Positions 23,033 to 35,639 are shown, counted from the first letter of the stretch. The stretch is DNA of 64,000 bases from Vicia villosa (GCF_029867415.1 NC_081185.1:132143753-132207752); one strand, 5' to 3'. Numbers and translations: made by a program. The notes: a model not told the origin generated them from the letters alone.

Positions 23033-23378
23033 TGCTGTGTTTGAGAGTTTGGAGGAGAAGAGAAGGAAGGGCTTCGAAAATTGTTTTTTTTTTAAAATAT
23101 AGATAAATTTTTAACATTTTTTTTAAAAAAAGATTTTGTTTAGAATGATGAAATAATGTTTATCAATAAGGTATTTTTACTTTTTGAAATACTATAACAA
23201 CAAAAATTATATTTGAACATTTTGTCTAAGCCCTCCAAAACTCTCCTTTAATAAAATTTTGAGTTCCTTCAAATTAGAGGATTTTTGATGTTACGAAGAA
23301 AATCAAACCCTCCAAACTAAAATTTTCTATTCTTTTCCTCCAATCCTCCTATTTTTCAAAACCCTCTCAAACATAGCC
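23033..23378. mobile_element. PIF/Harbinger-like MITE
   Basis: Terminal inverted repeats TGCTGTGTTTGAGAG (left) and CTCTCAAACATAGCC (right) match at 13 of 15 positions. They are flanked by TAA on both sides (23030-23032 and 23379-23381). The 3-bp TAA duplication and 346-bp size fit a Harbinger-type MITE. It is non-coding. Confidence 0.75.
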
Positions 23379-23577
23379 TAAGGAAATAGATGTATGAGTT
23401 TTTTCCCTTATAAAGTGTTCAACCTCCACTTTTATAAACAATGTGCGACTTATAACTCACATTTGTTTCTCCACACAAATCACACATTTCTCAACACCTT
23501 CCTAAAAAAAGTAGCAAAATGTTTCATATACAATTTTTTTTTTATTTTACATGATATTTCATTCAAATATAATTAAT

Positions 23578-23700
23578 CACTACAAGAAAAATACTTCTCT
23601 GCTTAGTGAATTATTGACTTGGCAACAATGTGACAAAAAATTGGCAATTGCGACGTGCTTACAACGTCACTACATGTTTTTAGTAATAAAATAATAAAAG
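23578..23700. mobile_element. CACTA (EnSpm-like) transposon terminus
   Basis: CACTACAAGAAAAATAC at 23578 is the canonical plant CACTA end, preceded by AAT as possible target duplication. I found no matching TTTCTTGTAGTG end downstream in the window. This is therefore a solitary end or truncated element, and the right limit is arbitrary. Confidence 0.6.
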
Positions 23701-24377
23701 GAACCTAAACACATGGGAAGTCCGAATTTTTTTAATAAAAAATATGTTGTGGCGTGCTAATCACATTGCAACTTATAAATTAAAATTAAAAAAAAAAAAA
23801 AACAAAGAATAAAACATTCACATGGGAGGATTAATCTTGAAATTTTCAAATTTTGAGTTGTGTCATGTATTACATGTCGCAATGTGTATTCGAAAAATTC
23901 AAAATAAAAATCTATAAAAATCTTGAAATTTTCATTGTCTTCATTGTTATGTTTTACTAAAACGTTATTCTCTATTCCATTTCCATTTCCATTTTCATTC
24001 TCATTCACTTTCATTCTTCTATCTCTCTAAAGATATCATACTTTCATAATTTTTTTTCAATTGTATTTTATATTTTCATTTAAGTATAATTTATTTTGAC
24101 TTAAGAATTTAATTTATGTTAATTTTTTCAGTAAGATATTGAAGTGAAGAGGATTGAAGAATATTGAAGAGATTTAGAAAATGATTGGACAAAAAGATTG
24201 AAGGAGATCGAAGAAGAAGTATTTCTCAATTTTAAATTTGATATATCAATTGGATTGTTGGTTGATTTGTAGATTTTTTTTTTTGTAAAATTTGTGATTA
24301 GGTAAAACGAAATTAATATCTATAAATTAATTTTAAATGAAAAAATATATGTATTTATATATTTTTATTATATAACA

Positions 24378-24380
<3 letters not shown>

Positions 24381-24467
<87 letters not shown>
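24381..24467. repeat. (TA)n microsatellite, about 87 bp
   Basis: Pure TA dinucleotide run. Confidence 0.97.
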
Positions 24468-24470
<3 letters not shown>

Positions 24471-24952
24471 TTAAAAAAACTGAATATATATATTATTTAA
24501 TGGTAAAAAGTAGTTAATATTAGTTTAATTTAAATATTATGTATTTTTTTTTTTGTAAAATTTATTTTTAGGTAAAACAAAATTATATCGAATATTTAAT
24601 ATAATTTATATTATATATTAATTTTTTTTAAATCAGAATATTTTTTTAAAACAGAATATTTAAATTTTTTATTAGGTAAAACAAAATTTATATTATATTA
24701 TTATTTCTTTAAAACAGAATATTTATTATTTAATGGAAATTAAATTATTTAATATGTTTAAATGGTAAAAAAAATTAATGTTAAACAAAATTATAGTATA
24801 TATTGGTAAAAAAGAAATAGTATGTTATTATGTTTAAAAGGTAAAAAATAAAATTTTGGTAAAAAATATAATATTATATCTATAGACAAAATTTATATAA
24901 TATTATGTATATAGATAAAATTTTATTATATATAATTTTTTATAAAATAGAA

Positions 24953-25089
<137 letters not shown>

Positions 25090-25631
25090 GATATTATTAT
25101 GTTGAAATTGTAAAAAAGAAAAAATAATGAATTTATTTATATTTATATATAAGTTACTAAAAACATTATTTATATGTTTATCTTAAAAATATGTTTATAT
25201 ATAAGTTATTAAAAGAATAATATGTTGGCTAAAAATAAAATAATTATGTTTATCTTAACATTTTTATTATATAAGTTTATATATTATGTGAGAATATGTT
25301 ATAGATTTTTTTATAGTTAATATATTACCTTAGTGCAGTTGGAATTATAAGTACTTACAAACATTCTCGAAGCATGGTAATTATTACCACTTTTTGAAGT
25401 TATGTTTTGATTAATTATATATTTTTAATTAAATTTAATTTTATTATTTTCGCTAAGAGGTTGGGGAGACAACTACTCTACTCATGATCGAGATGGTTAA
25501 AGAGACTCGGACAAAATATCGGGTGACTTTGTTGACGAGCGTACACGAAAAGCATTGGTACAATTTATGACGTTATTTTCACGTGGTAACTGAGAAGTTG
25601 TGGTGTGATTTTCATGTGGCAACTGAGATGT

Positions 25632-26088
25632 TGTTGAAAGTAATTCCTTGTGTGGAAGCAGGTTGCTCGACAAAGACAAGGGAGTGTCGAAAGGATATGT
25701 TTGTGTGGGAACAGTTTGTTACACACATATTTGTTTTAGATCTAGATAGACTTAATTTAGATTTAAAATGGATTATATTTGATTTAGTTCCAAAATAGAT
25801 ATTTTGGGCTTTGGCTTATGGAGAAAGCTAACCTAAATTTATAAATAGGGAGTAACCCTCATTATTTTGTAATCAATTGAAGTCAATTGAATTGTATTCA
25901 TGGAATTTACAGTTGCAACTGAATAACAAAGTTTTCCACAGTTTGTGGGCAGTTACTCTACAGAAACCCTAATCTCTTTTCTTCTTTAAATTTCCTTTCT
26001 TATTTTCATTGTTATCGTGTGGTGGTAACAATCTTGTTCATCAAGATTGATAGAAATTCATCATAGGTTTTGGTGGATTTCTAACAGG
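25632..26088 (+). repeat. Probable Ty1/copia LTR
   Basis: The segment begins TGTTGAAAG and ends TTCTAACA. It contains a TATA-like ATAAATAGGG near 25841, and copia gag sequence follows directly. This arrangement fits a 5' LTR. No partner LTR or clean target duplication was found, and gag begins partway through its usual sequence, so an internal deletion is likely. Limits are approximate. Confidence 0.45.
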
Positions 26089-26089
26089 C

Positions 26090-26159
26090 TTATACTATAA
26101 AGAATATGAATCTTGGATAGTTCAAGATCAATCTTGGTCACTTGTCTCTTATCTACAAC
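26090..26159 (+). pseudogene. Ty1/copia gag fragment, left of insertion
   Basis: The translation YKEYESWIVQDQSLVTCLLSTT matches the UBN2/gag family of copia elements (the W-x-x-QDQ block). It is interrupted at 26160 by the LTR element and resumes at 31530. Confidence 0.7.
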
Positions 26160-27328
26160 TGTTAGGAGTGAATTATTAGTATTTTCATGTGTTAAAATAA
26201 CTACCGTTTGATCTGAAGTCCAGCTTATTGTATGATTTTTAGTGATTTTATGTTTAGAATTGAACTCTAGGAGTTTGATGCTAATTGTAGAGCAAATTGA
26301 ATCACTTTGGGTGTTATTTGTGCAGGTATTAAGGCTGGAAGGCGAGGACGAGGAAACACGAAGGCGTAAGGACACTGGAGACGCAAAATCACAAAGAAGT
26401 GGGATAAAACAGAGGCTGAGCCGCAGCAAAACTGGGCGAGACACGCCAAACCTTCAGGTCCCAGTTCGCGCCCCGCTAACCAGTGTCGCGCCGCGGGAGC
26501 TTCGTAAAAAGAAACTTTGTCATAAAAAGAAGCTCTAATCCTCATAAAGGAGAGATTTTTGGTGAGCGAAATTCATAGAGCATTCATATTCCAGAGCTGA
26601 AAACAACATTCGACGGAGAATTCAACATCAATCGAAGATATTCCCTTGATTAAGATGAATCCCTCTATGAAGTTTTGTGTGTTCTTCATGTCTATGGAGG
26701 GCTAAACCCCATTGTGTTGAGTTTAAGGTAGTAGTTAACCTATGAAGATGCAATAACTTTGATTAATTCCTGTGAACAATTGTTTAAGTTTTATTATCAA
26801 TAAAGAACCTTGCTTTTATTTTATATCATCGTTGAATTATCAATCGAGAGATAGGGTTCATACTTTTGCCCTAGGTTTTTATATTGACTTGTTCTTAATT
26901 TTCAAAGATGGGATTGTGAATAAGTTTTCATAAATCATTGTGTTTAATTCCCTTTATCCTTATTGTTATTCTGAGAGATCGAATATCGTACCGGTAGAGG
27001 TGGTTCTAAATTGATCTTAGACATGAGGTCAGTTTTGAGGATGAATGAAGATAATAGCTTATATAATGGTTCACTTGTGGATTAATTGATCATTGCATAC
27101 GAATAGGTTGATGAACCCTAGAACTCAACATATTCATCACCATTGTTACTCACTCTTTAAGCTTTCAGTCAATTAATTATTACTTTTTTATACACACTTT
27201 TAGACTAAATAATCAAAACCAATGCTTTTTACCACTCATTATAATTTGACTATAGAACGGCAGTACTATTGACTCAGTCTCTGTGGATACGATATATTAG
27301 AAAATATTTACTCAAAATACTTTCAACA
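26160..27328 (+). repeat. 5' LTR of the gag-only element
   Basis: It starts TGTTAGGAGTG and ends TTTCAACA. A GC-rich block with GGGCGAGACACGCC lies near 26430-26500, a TATA-like CATAAAAAG near 26519, and AATAAAG-type signals near 26800. Confidence 0.93.
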
Positions 27329-27331
27329 AAT

Positions 27332-27349
27332 TGGCGCCGTTGCCGGGGA
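27332..27349 (+). other. Primer-binding site, tRNA-Asp type
   Basis: TGGCGCCGTTGCCGGGGA, complementary to the 3' end of plant tRNA-Asp, three bases after the LTR. Athila-group elements use this primer. Confidence 0.92.
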
Positions 27350-27625
27350 CTGGTGTCAATATTGCACGCATTGCAATAGTAGTATTATTTTTAGTTATTT
27401 ACTTAATTTTAGATTTTTTGTTTAGTTACTTAATTTTAGATTTTTTGTTTAGTTACTTAATTTTAGATTTTTTGTTTAGTTCCTTTATTTTAGATTTTTA
27501 GTTAGTTACTTTATTTTAGATTTTGTTATTGCAATAGTCTTTTAATTTTGATTTTTTTTTTATTATTATTTTTTTATCTTGTTATTTCACTTGGTTGCTA
27601 GTTTTGTAGATTTTTGTTTGTCGGA

Positions 27626-28651
27626 ATGTTGGACCCAAATATAAATGTTGCGATTCATGCTCAAAACGAGATCCTAACTCAACAAATGGAGTATCTCCTT
27701 CAAAGTGTGTCACAGTTCACACCTCAAGTTAATGAGTTTCATGATATCGGATGGTGCACACCGGAAGATGCGATGGAGTATCATATGGCTAACCATGAAT
27801 ATCAACAACAAAGGCTTTCACACTATAATCAAGGTTATCAAAGAGGACCCTCTGAGTTAGAGGAAACCATGAATCAATTCATGCAATTCTCTTTAGCCAT
27901 TCAACAAAACCGGGAAACTCAAGATGTTCAACTTACCAAATTCTTAACTGAGCAAAACATAAGTCAAGTCTCAACTTTTCAAAACCCTACGACTTGTGTA
28001 GAAACTTGCAATACTACTTCTATAAGGAGTGTAAAAGTGATTGGTGAGGATGTTGGAAAGAAGAGAGTGGAGGAGGAAGTTGATGACAAGGAAGATGTTG
28101 TTGAAAAGGATAATATAGAGTATATAAACATCAAGAAAAATATAGAAGTTGAGTATGAGCTCTTAATGAAGCTACCTTATCCAAGACCTCCTAAAAAAGT
28201 AGATGATGTGTTAGTCGAAGGAACAAAAAAAGAGGATATAATCAAAGAAGTCGTGAATGAGTTAGAAACTTCAAAAGTTGAAACTTTTTCAAAAGAGAAT
28301 ATGGTGGACTTAGAGTTGAAGAAGAGTAGTAATGCAAAGGAGCATAAATTCTCATTGGAATTACTTCCTCTACAAGTTCCTAACAAAGAAGGGAATGAGA
28401 GTCATTACTTTCAGCCAATGGAAATGTTTAGCCGTTTGCAAATCACCATCCCATTTTTAGAAGGTTTAGAGTTAAAGCCAAAATGTGTCAAATTCATCAA
28501 GGATAGATTCTCACAGAAGAAGAAATTAACGGATAAGGAGGTTATCTCTCTTGAGGAGAGGACAAAACAAATGAAGGAAGAGAGATCGCGAGTTGAAGTG
28601 GTAAGAATTAAGGATGAAGAAACCAAACAAGCAAACATTAAATACTTTTAG
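27626..28651 (+). CDS. Gag-like protein of the Athila-type element, deleted
   Basis: The first ATG at 27626 gives about 341 residues. The N-terminal part (LDPNINVAIHAQNEILTQQ) and the Q-rich MNQFMQFSLAIQQNRETQ segment resemble the C-terminal half of Athila gag. The C-terminal part (HYFQPMEMFSRLQITIPFLE then KCVKFIKDRFSQKKKL) resembles the linker just before protease in Athila gag-pol. The central region is acidic/lysine-rich and no CCHC knuckle is present. So the ORF fuses late gag to the protease-proximal linker, with the ends of both lost. It may still act as a capsid-associated protein or merely reflect a deletion; the intact frame over 1 kb argues for recent selection or youth. Confidence 0.75.
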   Translation: MLDPNINVAIHAQNEILTQQMEYLLQSVSQFTPQVNEFHDIGWCTPEDAMEYHMANHEYQQQRLSHYNQGYQRGPSELEETMNQFMQFSLAIQQNRETQDVQLTKFLTEQNISQVSTFQNPTTCVETCNTTSIRSVKVIGEDVGKKRVEEEVDDKEDVVEKDNIEYINIKKNIEVEYELLMKLPYPRPPKKVDDVLVEGTKKEDIIKEVVNELETSKVETFSKENMVDLELKKSSNAKEHKFSLELLPLQVPNKEGNESHYFQPMEMFSRLQITIPFLEGLELKPKCVKFIKDRFSQKKKLTDKEVISLEERTKQMKEERSRVEVVRIKDEETKQANIKYF

Positions 28652-30360
28652 GGCTTCACATTGGTAAGAAAAGTACCAAGAAAACGAGACAATGGTTGAT
28701 GATTCAACCATGAACCGTCCAGCCATGCGACGCTAAACGAGGCGCTTCGTGGGAGGTAACCCACACTTCTAATGTTTTATTTTGTTTTTTTTATTTTTAT
28801 TTCAGGAAATAATAAGGGGACCTTTCTGGTGAAAGCTAGGAAGAAGCAATTGATATGGAAATACCCTTTGTGAGTCAACCCTCTCGGGCTTGTTCTGAAA
28901 CATTGAGGTCAATGTTTAGTTCAAGTTTGGGGGTGGATTTACTCTTTTGCATTTTTCAATTTTCTGTTTAGTATTTGTTTTTTTATCCCCAGTTCAGAAT
29001 GAGTAGTTTCCACAACATAATGAAAAGCTCGAGTGAAACAATGAGAATGCCAACAATGGAGCAGCATGCATGAAAGTGGTAGTGAGTGGAAATTTTTGAA
29101 AAATTAATTTTTCCCTTTCTTTTTCAATAAAAGTGACAAGGTAGGTATGAATTTTCGAACTCTGACTCTTAGTGTGTGCATGAAACTTAGGTTGTTAGTA
29201 AATACCAATAGAAGTTCTTTATGATACACAATTTTTGTTGGATCAGCTTAGCCTTAACCATTGTGATGAAAGCTTTCCATTGTTTACTATATTCAGGAGA
29301 CCATCAATTACTTTGACATGTTTGTATTTTGCTAAAACGGTTGTCGCATCGTTTTGTGAAAATCTGTGAAAATGACTTAGGCACTTGTTTGAAATTGAGA
29401 GTTTCTTTTAGCCTATTCCATCTTAAAGCTTATTTTTTCTGTGAGAGTGTGATCCTTTTCTAACCATTCTTTGAGATTGAGGTCAAGATAAATATCATAA
29501 TATGCACTAAGAAAAACATCTGGTGAATTTTTGATCTCAATAAAAAGTTTTGTTTTGGACCATCAACCATAAAATTTGGTGATGTGTTTTCTCTTTTACC
29601 TTTATAGAAAGTAGGGGAGTATTCATAGAATCTGAATACAGGTTGATCTCCAAGTTGGGCAGATTCATAATCAAAAGAAGAGTAAGTACAGGTGGTGTTT
29701 TGCAAAGAACAAAAGAAATTCGTAGCTTGAGAATAAAGAAAAACAAAAGAAAGACAATGTTGGAACCTAGAAAGTTGGAAAAAAAAAAAAGAAAGAAAGA
29801 AAATGTTTGAAGAAAAGAAAAGAAAATATCGAGCTACGAAGGAAAAGATGAACGGGTAATAAAGTAATGGCCTAAAGAAAAAGGAATGAGTTGTGAATAG
29901 GATGCTTCCCTATAATAGGAACAACCTTTGAATATCCTCTTTTCTTTGAATCTAAACCACAATACAACCCTATAAAGACCTTCCGATTCTCAGATTTCAC
30001 AAGACTTGATGCTAACAATACGGTGAACGTATGATATGAATACTTGTTGATTTAATTGTTTGGATGAGTGTTTAACCCCTTTTTTATTCATCATACTTTT
30101 TGATGAGAGTGATTAGTGCTGATTCAACTGCGGTTGTGTAGTGTTTTGAACTTCTGGAGGTAATTTCCTTTCAAAATTTGTTTCATGTGCATGTTCTGAG
30201 TTTGTAGGGAGATGAAGAGTATCTGATTTGATCACTGAATTGAGCCATTTGAAAAAAATCTTTGAAAAACTTGTTGCATGATTGTTGGTATGTGTTGTTG
30301 TATTCACTAAGGTGAGTAATTTTATTTAGGGACAAACAAAACTCTAAGTTGGGGAGAGTT
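28652..30360. other. 3' non-coding region of the gag-only element
   Basis: This is long and without pol motifs in either strand. It includes the conserved motif at 28716-28764, a purine-rich stretch at 29770-29860 and the polypurine tract before the 3' LTR. Confidence 0.7.
28716..28764 (+). other. Conserved internal motif, second copy
   Basis: It contains GACGCTAAACGAGGCGCTTC followed by GTGGGAGGTAACCCA, 64 bases after the gag stop. It matches the minus-strand motif at 10084-10130. Confidence 0.7.
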
Positions 30361-31529
30361 TGTTAGGAGTGAATTATTAGTATTTTCATGTTTTAAAATA
30401 ACTACCATTTGATCTGAAGTCGAGCTTATTGTATGATTTTTAGTGATTTTATGTTTAGAATTGAACTCTAGGAGTTTGATGCTAATTGTAGAGAAAATTG
30501 AATCACTTTGGGTGTTATTTGTGTAGGTATTAAGGCTGGAAGGCAAGGACGAGGAAACGCAAAGGCGTAAGGACACTGGAGATGCAAAATCACAAAGAAG
30601 TGGGATAAAATAGAGGCTGAGCCGCAGCAAAACTGGGCGAGACGCGCCAAACCTTCAGGTCCCAGTTCGCGCCTCGCTAACCCGTGTCGCGCCGCGGGAG
30701 CTTCTTAAAAAGAAACTTTGTTATAAAAAGAAGCCCTAATCCTCATAAAGGAGAGATTTTTGGTGAGCGAATTTCAGAGAGCGTTCATATTCTAGAGCTG
30801 AAAACAACATTCGATGGAGAATTCAACATCAATCGAAGACATTCCCTTGATTAAGATGAATCCCTCTATGAAGTTTTGTGTGTTCTTCATGTCTATGGAG
30901 GGCTAAACCCCATTGTGTTGAGTTTAAGGTAGTAGTTAACCTATGAAGATGCAATAAATTTGATTAATTCCTGTGAACAATTGTTTAAGTTTTATTATCA
31001 ATAAAGAACCTTGCTTTTATTTTATATCATCGTTGAACTATCAATCGAGAGATAGGGTTCATACTTTTGTCCTAGGTTTTTATATTGACTTGTTCTTAAT
31101 TTTCAAAGATGGGATTATGAATAAGTTTTCATAAATAATTGTGTTTAATTCCCTTTATCCCTATTGTTATTCTGAGAGATCGAATATCGTACTGGTAGAG
31201 GTGGTTCTAAATTGATCTTAGACATGAGGTCAGTTTTGAGGATGAATGAAGATAATATCTTATATAATGGTTCACTTGTGGATTAATTGATCATTGCATA
31301 TGAATAGGTTGATGAACCCTAGAACTCAACATATTCATCACCATTGTTACTCACTCTTTAAGCTTTCAGTCAATTAATTATTACTTTCTTATACGCACTT
31401 TTAGACTAAATAATCAAAACCAATGCTTTTTACCACTCATTATAATTTGAATATAGAACGGCAGTACTATTGACTCAGTCTCTGTGGATACGATATATTA
31501 GAAAATATTTACCCAAAATACTTTCAACA
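30361..31529 (+). repeat. 3' LTR of the gag-only element
   Basis: Same length as the 5' LTR, with TG...CA ends and ACAAC directly after it. Confidence 0.93.
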
Positions 31530-31850
31530 ACAACCTCTGAAGCAATGCTACCTCGTGTTCTTTCATGTAAACATGTGTATGCATTTTTGGACAAGGTGCA
31601 CAAGTATTTCAATTCTCAAATGAAAACTCAAGTTCATTAATTAAGATCATGATTAAAATCAAGCAAGAAGGTAATCGTTCAATTTCTAAGCATGCTCTTT
31701 GAGTTCAAGCAATAGTTAATTCCTTACTAGCTATTGGTGATCATATATCTGAAAGAGATCAAATAGATGCAATACTTCAAGGTTTTCCAAGAAATACAAT
31801 CCTTTCATTATGATGATCTATGAATAGGTGGAACCAATTGATATATGTTT
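31530..31850 (+). pseudogene. Ty1/copia gag fragment, right of insertion
   Basis: The translation continues the fragment at 26090: TSEAMLPRVLSCKHVYAFLDKVHKYFNSQ, then NRSISKHAL and IVNSLLAIGDHISERDQIDAIL, the UBN2 gag block of copia elements. Stops after QVH, HAL and near 31815 show decay. It is split from its N-terminal piece by the ACAAC-flanked insertion. Confidence 0.75.
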
Positions 31851-32439
31851 TGTTAACTTTCATTTGTAGTTAGTCCCACCTTAATCAGAGTTAAAAAGTC
31901 CAAGATATGATTAAATTACTATATATACGTCATGATGTAACATGATCTGGAAATTCACAAGTTTTTCTTCTGTATCAAATATTGTCAAAATTCATATTTA
32001 AACCATGTATTTCTCCTCTAAATATATTAAAAACACTAGAAACTACTGATAAAATATCATGGTGACAAATTGTCATCACTAACTAGAAAATAAAGCTATG
32101 TCAGTCACTCCCAACATTATGTTACGATTTCTAAGAGAGGAATTTAATGCACTCATTGTAACTCTCTATTTTTTTAATTATATTATTTTATTTTAGTACT
32201 TTACTAATTTTATTAATATTTTGAGTATGTTAGAAATTGACCTCAATTATGGTGTTGCGCATTTGGGAAGCAGTTAGTTCAACATTTGTGTACACTCCCT
32301 GTCCCACAGAACAAATGTTGCCTGAAATCCTTCATTGGCAGCTTCAATTAGAATTTTGTACATAAGAAACAAATCCCGTCAGAAATCAATAATTGAATGA
32401 GAAGCATATTCACTATGTTGGAGAATCATGAGGCTCACC
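31851..32439. other. No recognisable gene
   Basis: AT-rich sequence after the copia remnant with no frame or repeat that I can assign. Confidence 0.5.
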
Positions 32440-34320
32440 TAAAAATCTCTGTTTCAGTATTGTGGTCAGCACCACAGACATAAGGTGGCTATCACCCTTG
32501 GATACCCTTGGGCATTCATGGCAAGCTTGGTAAAACTAGCCTCCATGTGCAGGTATGAGTTTCTGAATCTTATCAACCGTGACACAAGGATTGGTCTGAA
32601 AGGTAGTATTCAAGATCATCATAGAAAATTATAAATGTTGTTGAGTATTAGACATATAAAACGGAAAAGGGTGTAAGTACATACGTTTTTCAGCTTGACA
32701 ATTTCACTTAGAGGCAGAAGAACAGTCTTGTACATAAATTTTTCATATGGGGTCAGTTGAGAACCTGCAGAACCTTGAGAGAATTGTGAAAGTCATACTC
32801 TGGCTTGATGTACCGACCAACGAAGTTGTTGTTATGCTAAGTAAATTGGCATAAAAAATACAATCAATATGGAGTATCTATAATGTATAAGAAGGAATAA
32901 AAATAATGCATATATGACATATCCCCAAACCTATTCAAAAACTCCTTAATATGAGGTAGATCACCATTTATGTGCAACTTTGTGACATTAAAAGTGTTTG
33001 AAACACATAATGGGTATTTCCCTAGTTTAAAGTAGATCATGGTTACTTAAAAAAATGCAATATATTAACCTAGGAAGAAAACTTCAATATCAGTTAAGAA
33101 TAACAACCTTCTTCTTTGACCTTGGCATATTGCAAAGCAATCACCGTTGGTGTAGGTGAATCCTTTTTCTGTTGCTGGTATTCATGAAACTGCAAGGCAT
33201 ATCCCTCCTAAAGAGTAAAATTGATAGTGTTGTTTATAAAAGATGAAGATAACTTGTGAGTGTAGGTATAATAAAAATAAAAGTATTAGATACAAAACTA
33301 TTGAACTGAACAAACCATAAATCTTTCAAAACCAAGTTGATATGTTGTTTTTTGGAACCGGCGTGAATTTGTGTGTATCCAATATCTGTGACCATTCCTA
33401 TCAGATCTTCGTAGACCATGAAAGGAAAAAACATTAGAATTTATACATAATATATAAAAGTTTGTGATAGTATGTAAATATGTCTGCATACCTATGAAGA
33501 CATCTTTTTTCCATTTTCCAGTAAGAATATCAGTAAATGGTGTGAAGTTGAGCGATTTTGGTGGTATTTGATGTTTATTTTGGTCACCAACTGATGTGCC
33601 ACCCATAAAAGTCAAGACATATTTATGTTTAGAGGGTTTGAACAACAGTTCATTCAAAGAGACATGAAAATTGGCTATTGTGTAAGTGTTGTCAACAGTT
33701 AACACATAATTAAAAGCTTGTTTTAAAGAAGTTGGGACCTTGCAATGGATATCAGAACCCTTGAATAAAAAAACCAGAAAATAAATAAGTTTCATAAGAC
33801 CAAACTAATATTATAAACCAGATAAAACAAATAGAAACCTCATAAACAATAAACCAGAAGACATGAGCCCCACACCAGAACAAATAAAACATAGATAACA
33901 TCAGATAAAACACAGATAACAAATATATCAACAACATCACGTAAACCCTAAAACTAAAACCACATATAACACCAATATAAACAATAAAAGCAAAGAAAAT
34001 AATAGAAACCTCATAAACAATAAAACCACATATAAGAGAATTATCAACAACATCACGTAAATCCTAAAAATAAAAATCACACATTACAGCAACATAAATA
34101 ACATCATGCAAACCATCAAAATATCAAAGCCTTCAGCTTTTATTGTAATCAGTCGGCATAAAAAAGCGAAAAAGATGCTTACTTTCTTGTCAACTAGAAT
34201 CATTTTAAAATGTTCCTTACTCCTTGATACCACACTCCATTTGTGATGAACACAAACTGATATTCTCCAGAGCTCCTTGCTTTCATTGATGTCTTTGACA
34301 TTTTCAAACGGTTGTTCCAT
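32440..34320 (-). pseudogene. Replication protein A 70-kDa-like (OB-fold, DUF223) gene, probably decayed
   Basis: Exons inferred on the minus strand: 34320-34183 (KDINESKELWRISV, HHKWSVVSRSKEHF), 33759-33492 (GSDIHCKVPTSLKQAF, GGTSVGDQNKHQIPP), 33406-33316 (DLIGMVTDIGYTQIHAGSKK), 33207-33108 (GYALQFHEYQQQKKDSPTPT) and about 33025-32937 (KYPLCVSNTFNVTKLHINGD). Remnants near 32740 (YEKFMYKTVLLPLSEIVKL) and 32590 (QTNPCVTVDKI) follow. Junctions have GT and AG, but the third and fourth exons do not join in frame and a short segment seems lost there. The order matches plant RPA1-like proteins with tandem OB folds that bind single-stranded DNA. Such genes are numerous in legumes and often move with Helitrons. 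A leader rich in GAGAGAAAGA lies upstream. Confidence 0.75.
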
Positions 34321-34560
34321 ATGGAAATGAGAAAATGCACTGATTTGATGAGAGAGAAAGAGGAATAGAAGAAGAAAGCTAAAGAAGAAGAAAGTTGAAG
34401 GTGGAGTTGAAGAGTCAGAAGAGATAGAGGAATAGAAAAAGGTGGTTTTTATGAGAGAGAAAGAAGGTGGCGTGAGTGTGTTATGGAAGTGAGATAGTTT
34501 GGCGGAAAATCTTGGTCTTGGGGGTAGGGAAAGTTTGAATCTTGGTAAAAGTGTTTTTAG

Positions 34561-35002
34561 GTTACAAAAATGTATTTTTTTTCAGTTACATTTTGTCCCA
34601 CATGAACTATGTAGCAAGAAATTTTAAAATTTTGTACACAAATAAAAGTAACTATGATTGAGTTCTAACTAAAAGTACAAAATGGTTACAAAATTTTTTT
34701 TTTTGGACACAAAATTCCCTTAATTTGATGAGGTGGAGGACAAAGGCAAAATGTTGTTTTGGTGTTTTTCATCACAACTAATTTTCTTATATTATAGATT
34801 ATTCTTGAATCATTTGCTAGACATATAATATTATAAAATCAATGATATGTTAGATTAAATATTTATTTATTGTTCTGGCTTTTATAAAAAAAAAACAATA
34901 CTAAAGAATGAAATTTAAGCATATTTCAACAAAAACAATTACTGTAATATTTAATTTAAAACAACAAAATCTTAGATTTAATTTAACTATTTATTCTTAC
35001 GT

Positions 35003-35057
<55 letters not shown>

Positions 35058-35620
35058 ACAAACAAATGAAATTCTCAGTTAATTGTACAATTTAATCTCA
35101 AATGATTATTCCAAAATTTTACAGTATGTTGTTAATTTAATTTAAGTGTAGAAGAGTTACTCCAAATCAACTATTGCTTTTTATTAATTTAACGACTTTA
35201 AATAATTTTTAATAATTTGGAGTAACTCTTCAACACTTACTCTTTAAGTAAGAATATCTCTCCTTATATATATTACTAATGATTGGGTATCTCTTTTATG
35301 ACATTTATATATAATATTAATATTTTAGTACGCCTTCTTTCTTGAATACAACCATTCTCTCTCTTTCTCTGATTTTCCTTTTCTATTTCTTATCTTTTAT
35401 AATTTGAAAATAAAAGACAATCTGAATTTGCAAAGTCTTTTACTTGTTTTTTATTTTCTCTTCTTATGAAATCTCAAATTCTTTTGTTTTTGTGTTAACG
35501 TTTTAAGTTTGTTGATACCTTGATAATACTAACGAGTTAATGATATTAATTTTTTTGTATTGACTAATAAAATTTACAAATATGAGAATTGATGATAATA
35601 TTATTGAAAAAATGGTACCA
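34561..35620. other. Intergenic, AT-rich
   Basis: No gene seen. It contains a TA microsatellite (35008-35054). Confidence 0.6.
35008..35054. repeat. (TA)n microsatellite, about 47 bp
   Basis: Pure AT dinucleotide run. Confidence 0.95.
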
Positions 35621-35639
35621 GTATCATGTTTTCTGAAAC

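Larger units (their letters stand above)
26160..31529 (+). mobile_element. Gag-only, Athila-like LTR retrotransposon (non-autonomous)
   Basis: LTRs at 26160-27328 and 30361-31529 are both 1169 bp with TG...CA ends, and by eye they differ at some 35-40 positions. The target duplication ACAAC is perfect (26155-26159 and 31530-31534). A tRNA-Asp primer-binding site starts at 27332. A purine tract TTGGGGAGAG lies just before 30361. The 5370-bp element encodes only a gag-like protein (27626-28651) and lacks protease, RT and integrase. The PBS, PPT and conserved internal motif match those of the element at 7184-11708. This is the architecture of terminal-repeat elements with gag only, which rely on an autonomous relative. 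Confidence 0.95.

Noticed and set aside
26061..26545. Minus-strand frames of about 90-127 codons near 26.1-26.5 kb
   Set aside because: They overlap the 5' LTR of the gag-only element, recur in its 3' LTR, and run against its orientation.
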